DNA of 14,652 nucleotides, from positions 1-14,652 of the forward strand of contig CAILKC010000236.1 in assembly GCA_903834675.1 (NCBI GenBank). Direction: 5' to 3'. This document shows positions 14,478-14,652 of the stretch, in pieces. Positions within the stretch are counted from its first letter, which is position 1; every line of letters begins with the position of its first letter. The notes under the pieces were generated by a model. The model was not told the DNA's origin, did no database searches, and was given only the letters and a program-made list of their open reading frames with translations. This DNA comes from an uncultured Victivallales bacterium. Its GTDB lineage: Bacteria > Verrucomicrobiota > Lentisphaeria > Oligosphaerales > JAFGRS01. The position numbers were made by a program, and so were the translations under genes.

Positions 14478-14518
14478 CGTAGTACCATTATCTTCTGTGG
14501 GAACGGCCCCGGCGTAGT
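14449..14518. repeat. 35 bp tandem duplication containing the repeat core
   Basis: Two perfect head-to-tail copies of a 35 bp unit, from ACCATTATC to GGCGTAGT, lie at 14449-14483 and 14484-14518. Each holds TTCTGTGGGAACGGCCCCGG in the orientation opposite to the left cluster. Confidence 0.95.
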
Positions 14519-14652
14519 CGCCTTCCAGGTGGCTCCCTGACCGCCTGCTTCGCCATCCACTCAATGATGGCAGTTGCGTCGCCTTGCGGAACAGGGTGGG
14601 GCGGCGCAGCAGACGGCTGGACTCCCGCTTCCCGTCAAGCCGCCGACGCCCT
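14519..14652. other. right edge with no recognised gene
   Basis: I see no gene with a start codon, ribosome site and recognisable product. On the minus strand the frame 14634-14488 is open for 48 codons and contains GDATAIIEWMAKQAVREPPG, which has protein-like composition, but it has an in-frame stop at 14635-14637 and runs into the 35 bp repeat. It may be a decayed gene fragment. Confidence 0.3.

Noticed and set aside
14026..14518. CRISPR array
   Set aside because: The repeats are tandem or nested with no unique spacers of regular length, and no cas gene is present.

Overview
The window is about 14.6 kb of GC-rich bacterial chromosome from a diderm (LPS-exporting) bacterium. The gene set, with an LptD-type outer-membrane LPS translocon, an MsbA-like exporter, a cytoplasmic GH2 beta-mannosidase-like enzyme and two small secreted coiled-coil proteins, together with the palindromic intergenic repeats at both ends, is most like what I know from uncultured members of the PVC superphylum and its relatives (Lentisphaerota, Kiritimatiellota, Verrucomicrobiota, Planctomycetota). 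No marker gene fixes the phylum, so this placement is a low-confidence inference.

Layout. Positions 1-200 hold a REP-like cluster of three small hairpins and a pair of overlapping inverted repeats. A complete tRNA-Ala(GGC) with an encoded CCA follows on the minus strand (199-275). A divergent promoter region leads to a secreted coiled-coil protein (468-1172, +). That gene converges on glucose-6-phosphate isomerase pgi (1200-2822, -). pgi diverges from mutL (2990-4885, +). A plus-strand run of five genes then follows: lptD (4984-7293), a DegT/DnrJ/EryC1/StrS aminotransferase (7359-8480), an msbA-like ABC exporter (8497-10431), a GH2 beta-mannosidase-like hydrolase (10500-12860) and a second secreted coiled-coil protein (12899-13522). 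The gaps after lptD are short (16-68 bp), which suggests one transcription unit. lptD itself has a candidate promoter containing a perfect 7+7 bp palindrome.

How the genes fit together. LptD (outer-membrane LPS insertion), the sugar aminotransferase (nucleotide-sugar modification) and the MsbA-like flippase (inner-membrane lipid A or lipid-linked glycan export) form a plausible cell-envelope glycolipid module. pgi supplies fructose-6-phosphate, which feeds both glycolysis and amino-sugar synthesis. The GH2 enzyme is probably cytoplasmic and would release mannose from short oligosaccharides.

The last 1.1 kb (13,523-14,652) is an accessory, repeat-rich region. It carries a DUF2442 gene and the C-terminal remnant of its usual DUF4160 partner, cut off by copies of a repeat with core TTCTGTGGGAACGG. 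Copies occur in both orientations around a roughly 300 bp segment holding a 16 bp perfect palindrome, and they include a 13 bp x4 tandem array, a 39 bp direct repeat and a 35 bp tandem duplication. The most notable points are a MutL whose C-terminal endonuclease metal-binding motifs are all degenerate, the broken DUF4160/DUF2442 pair, and the nested repeat family. I do not see an intact, clearly new multi-gene system.
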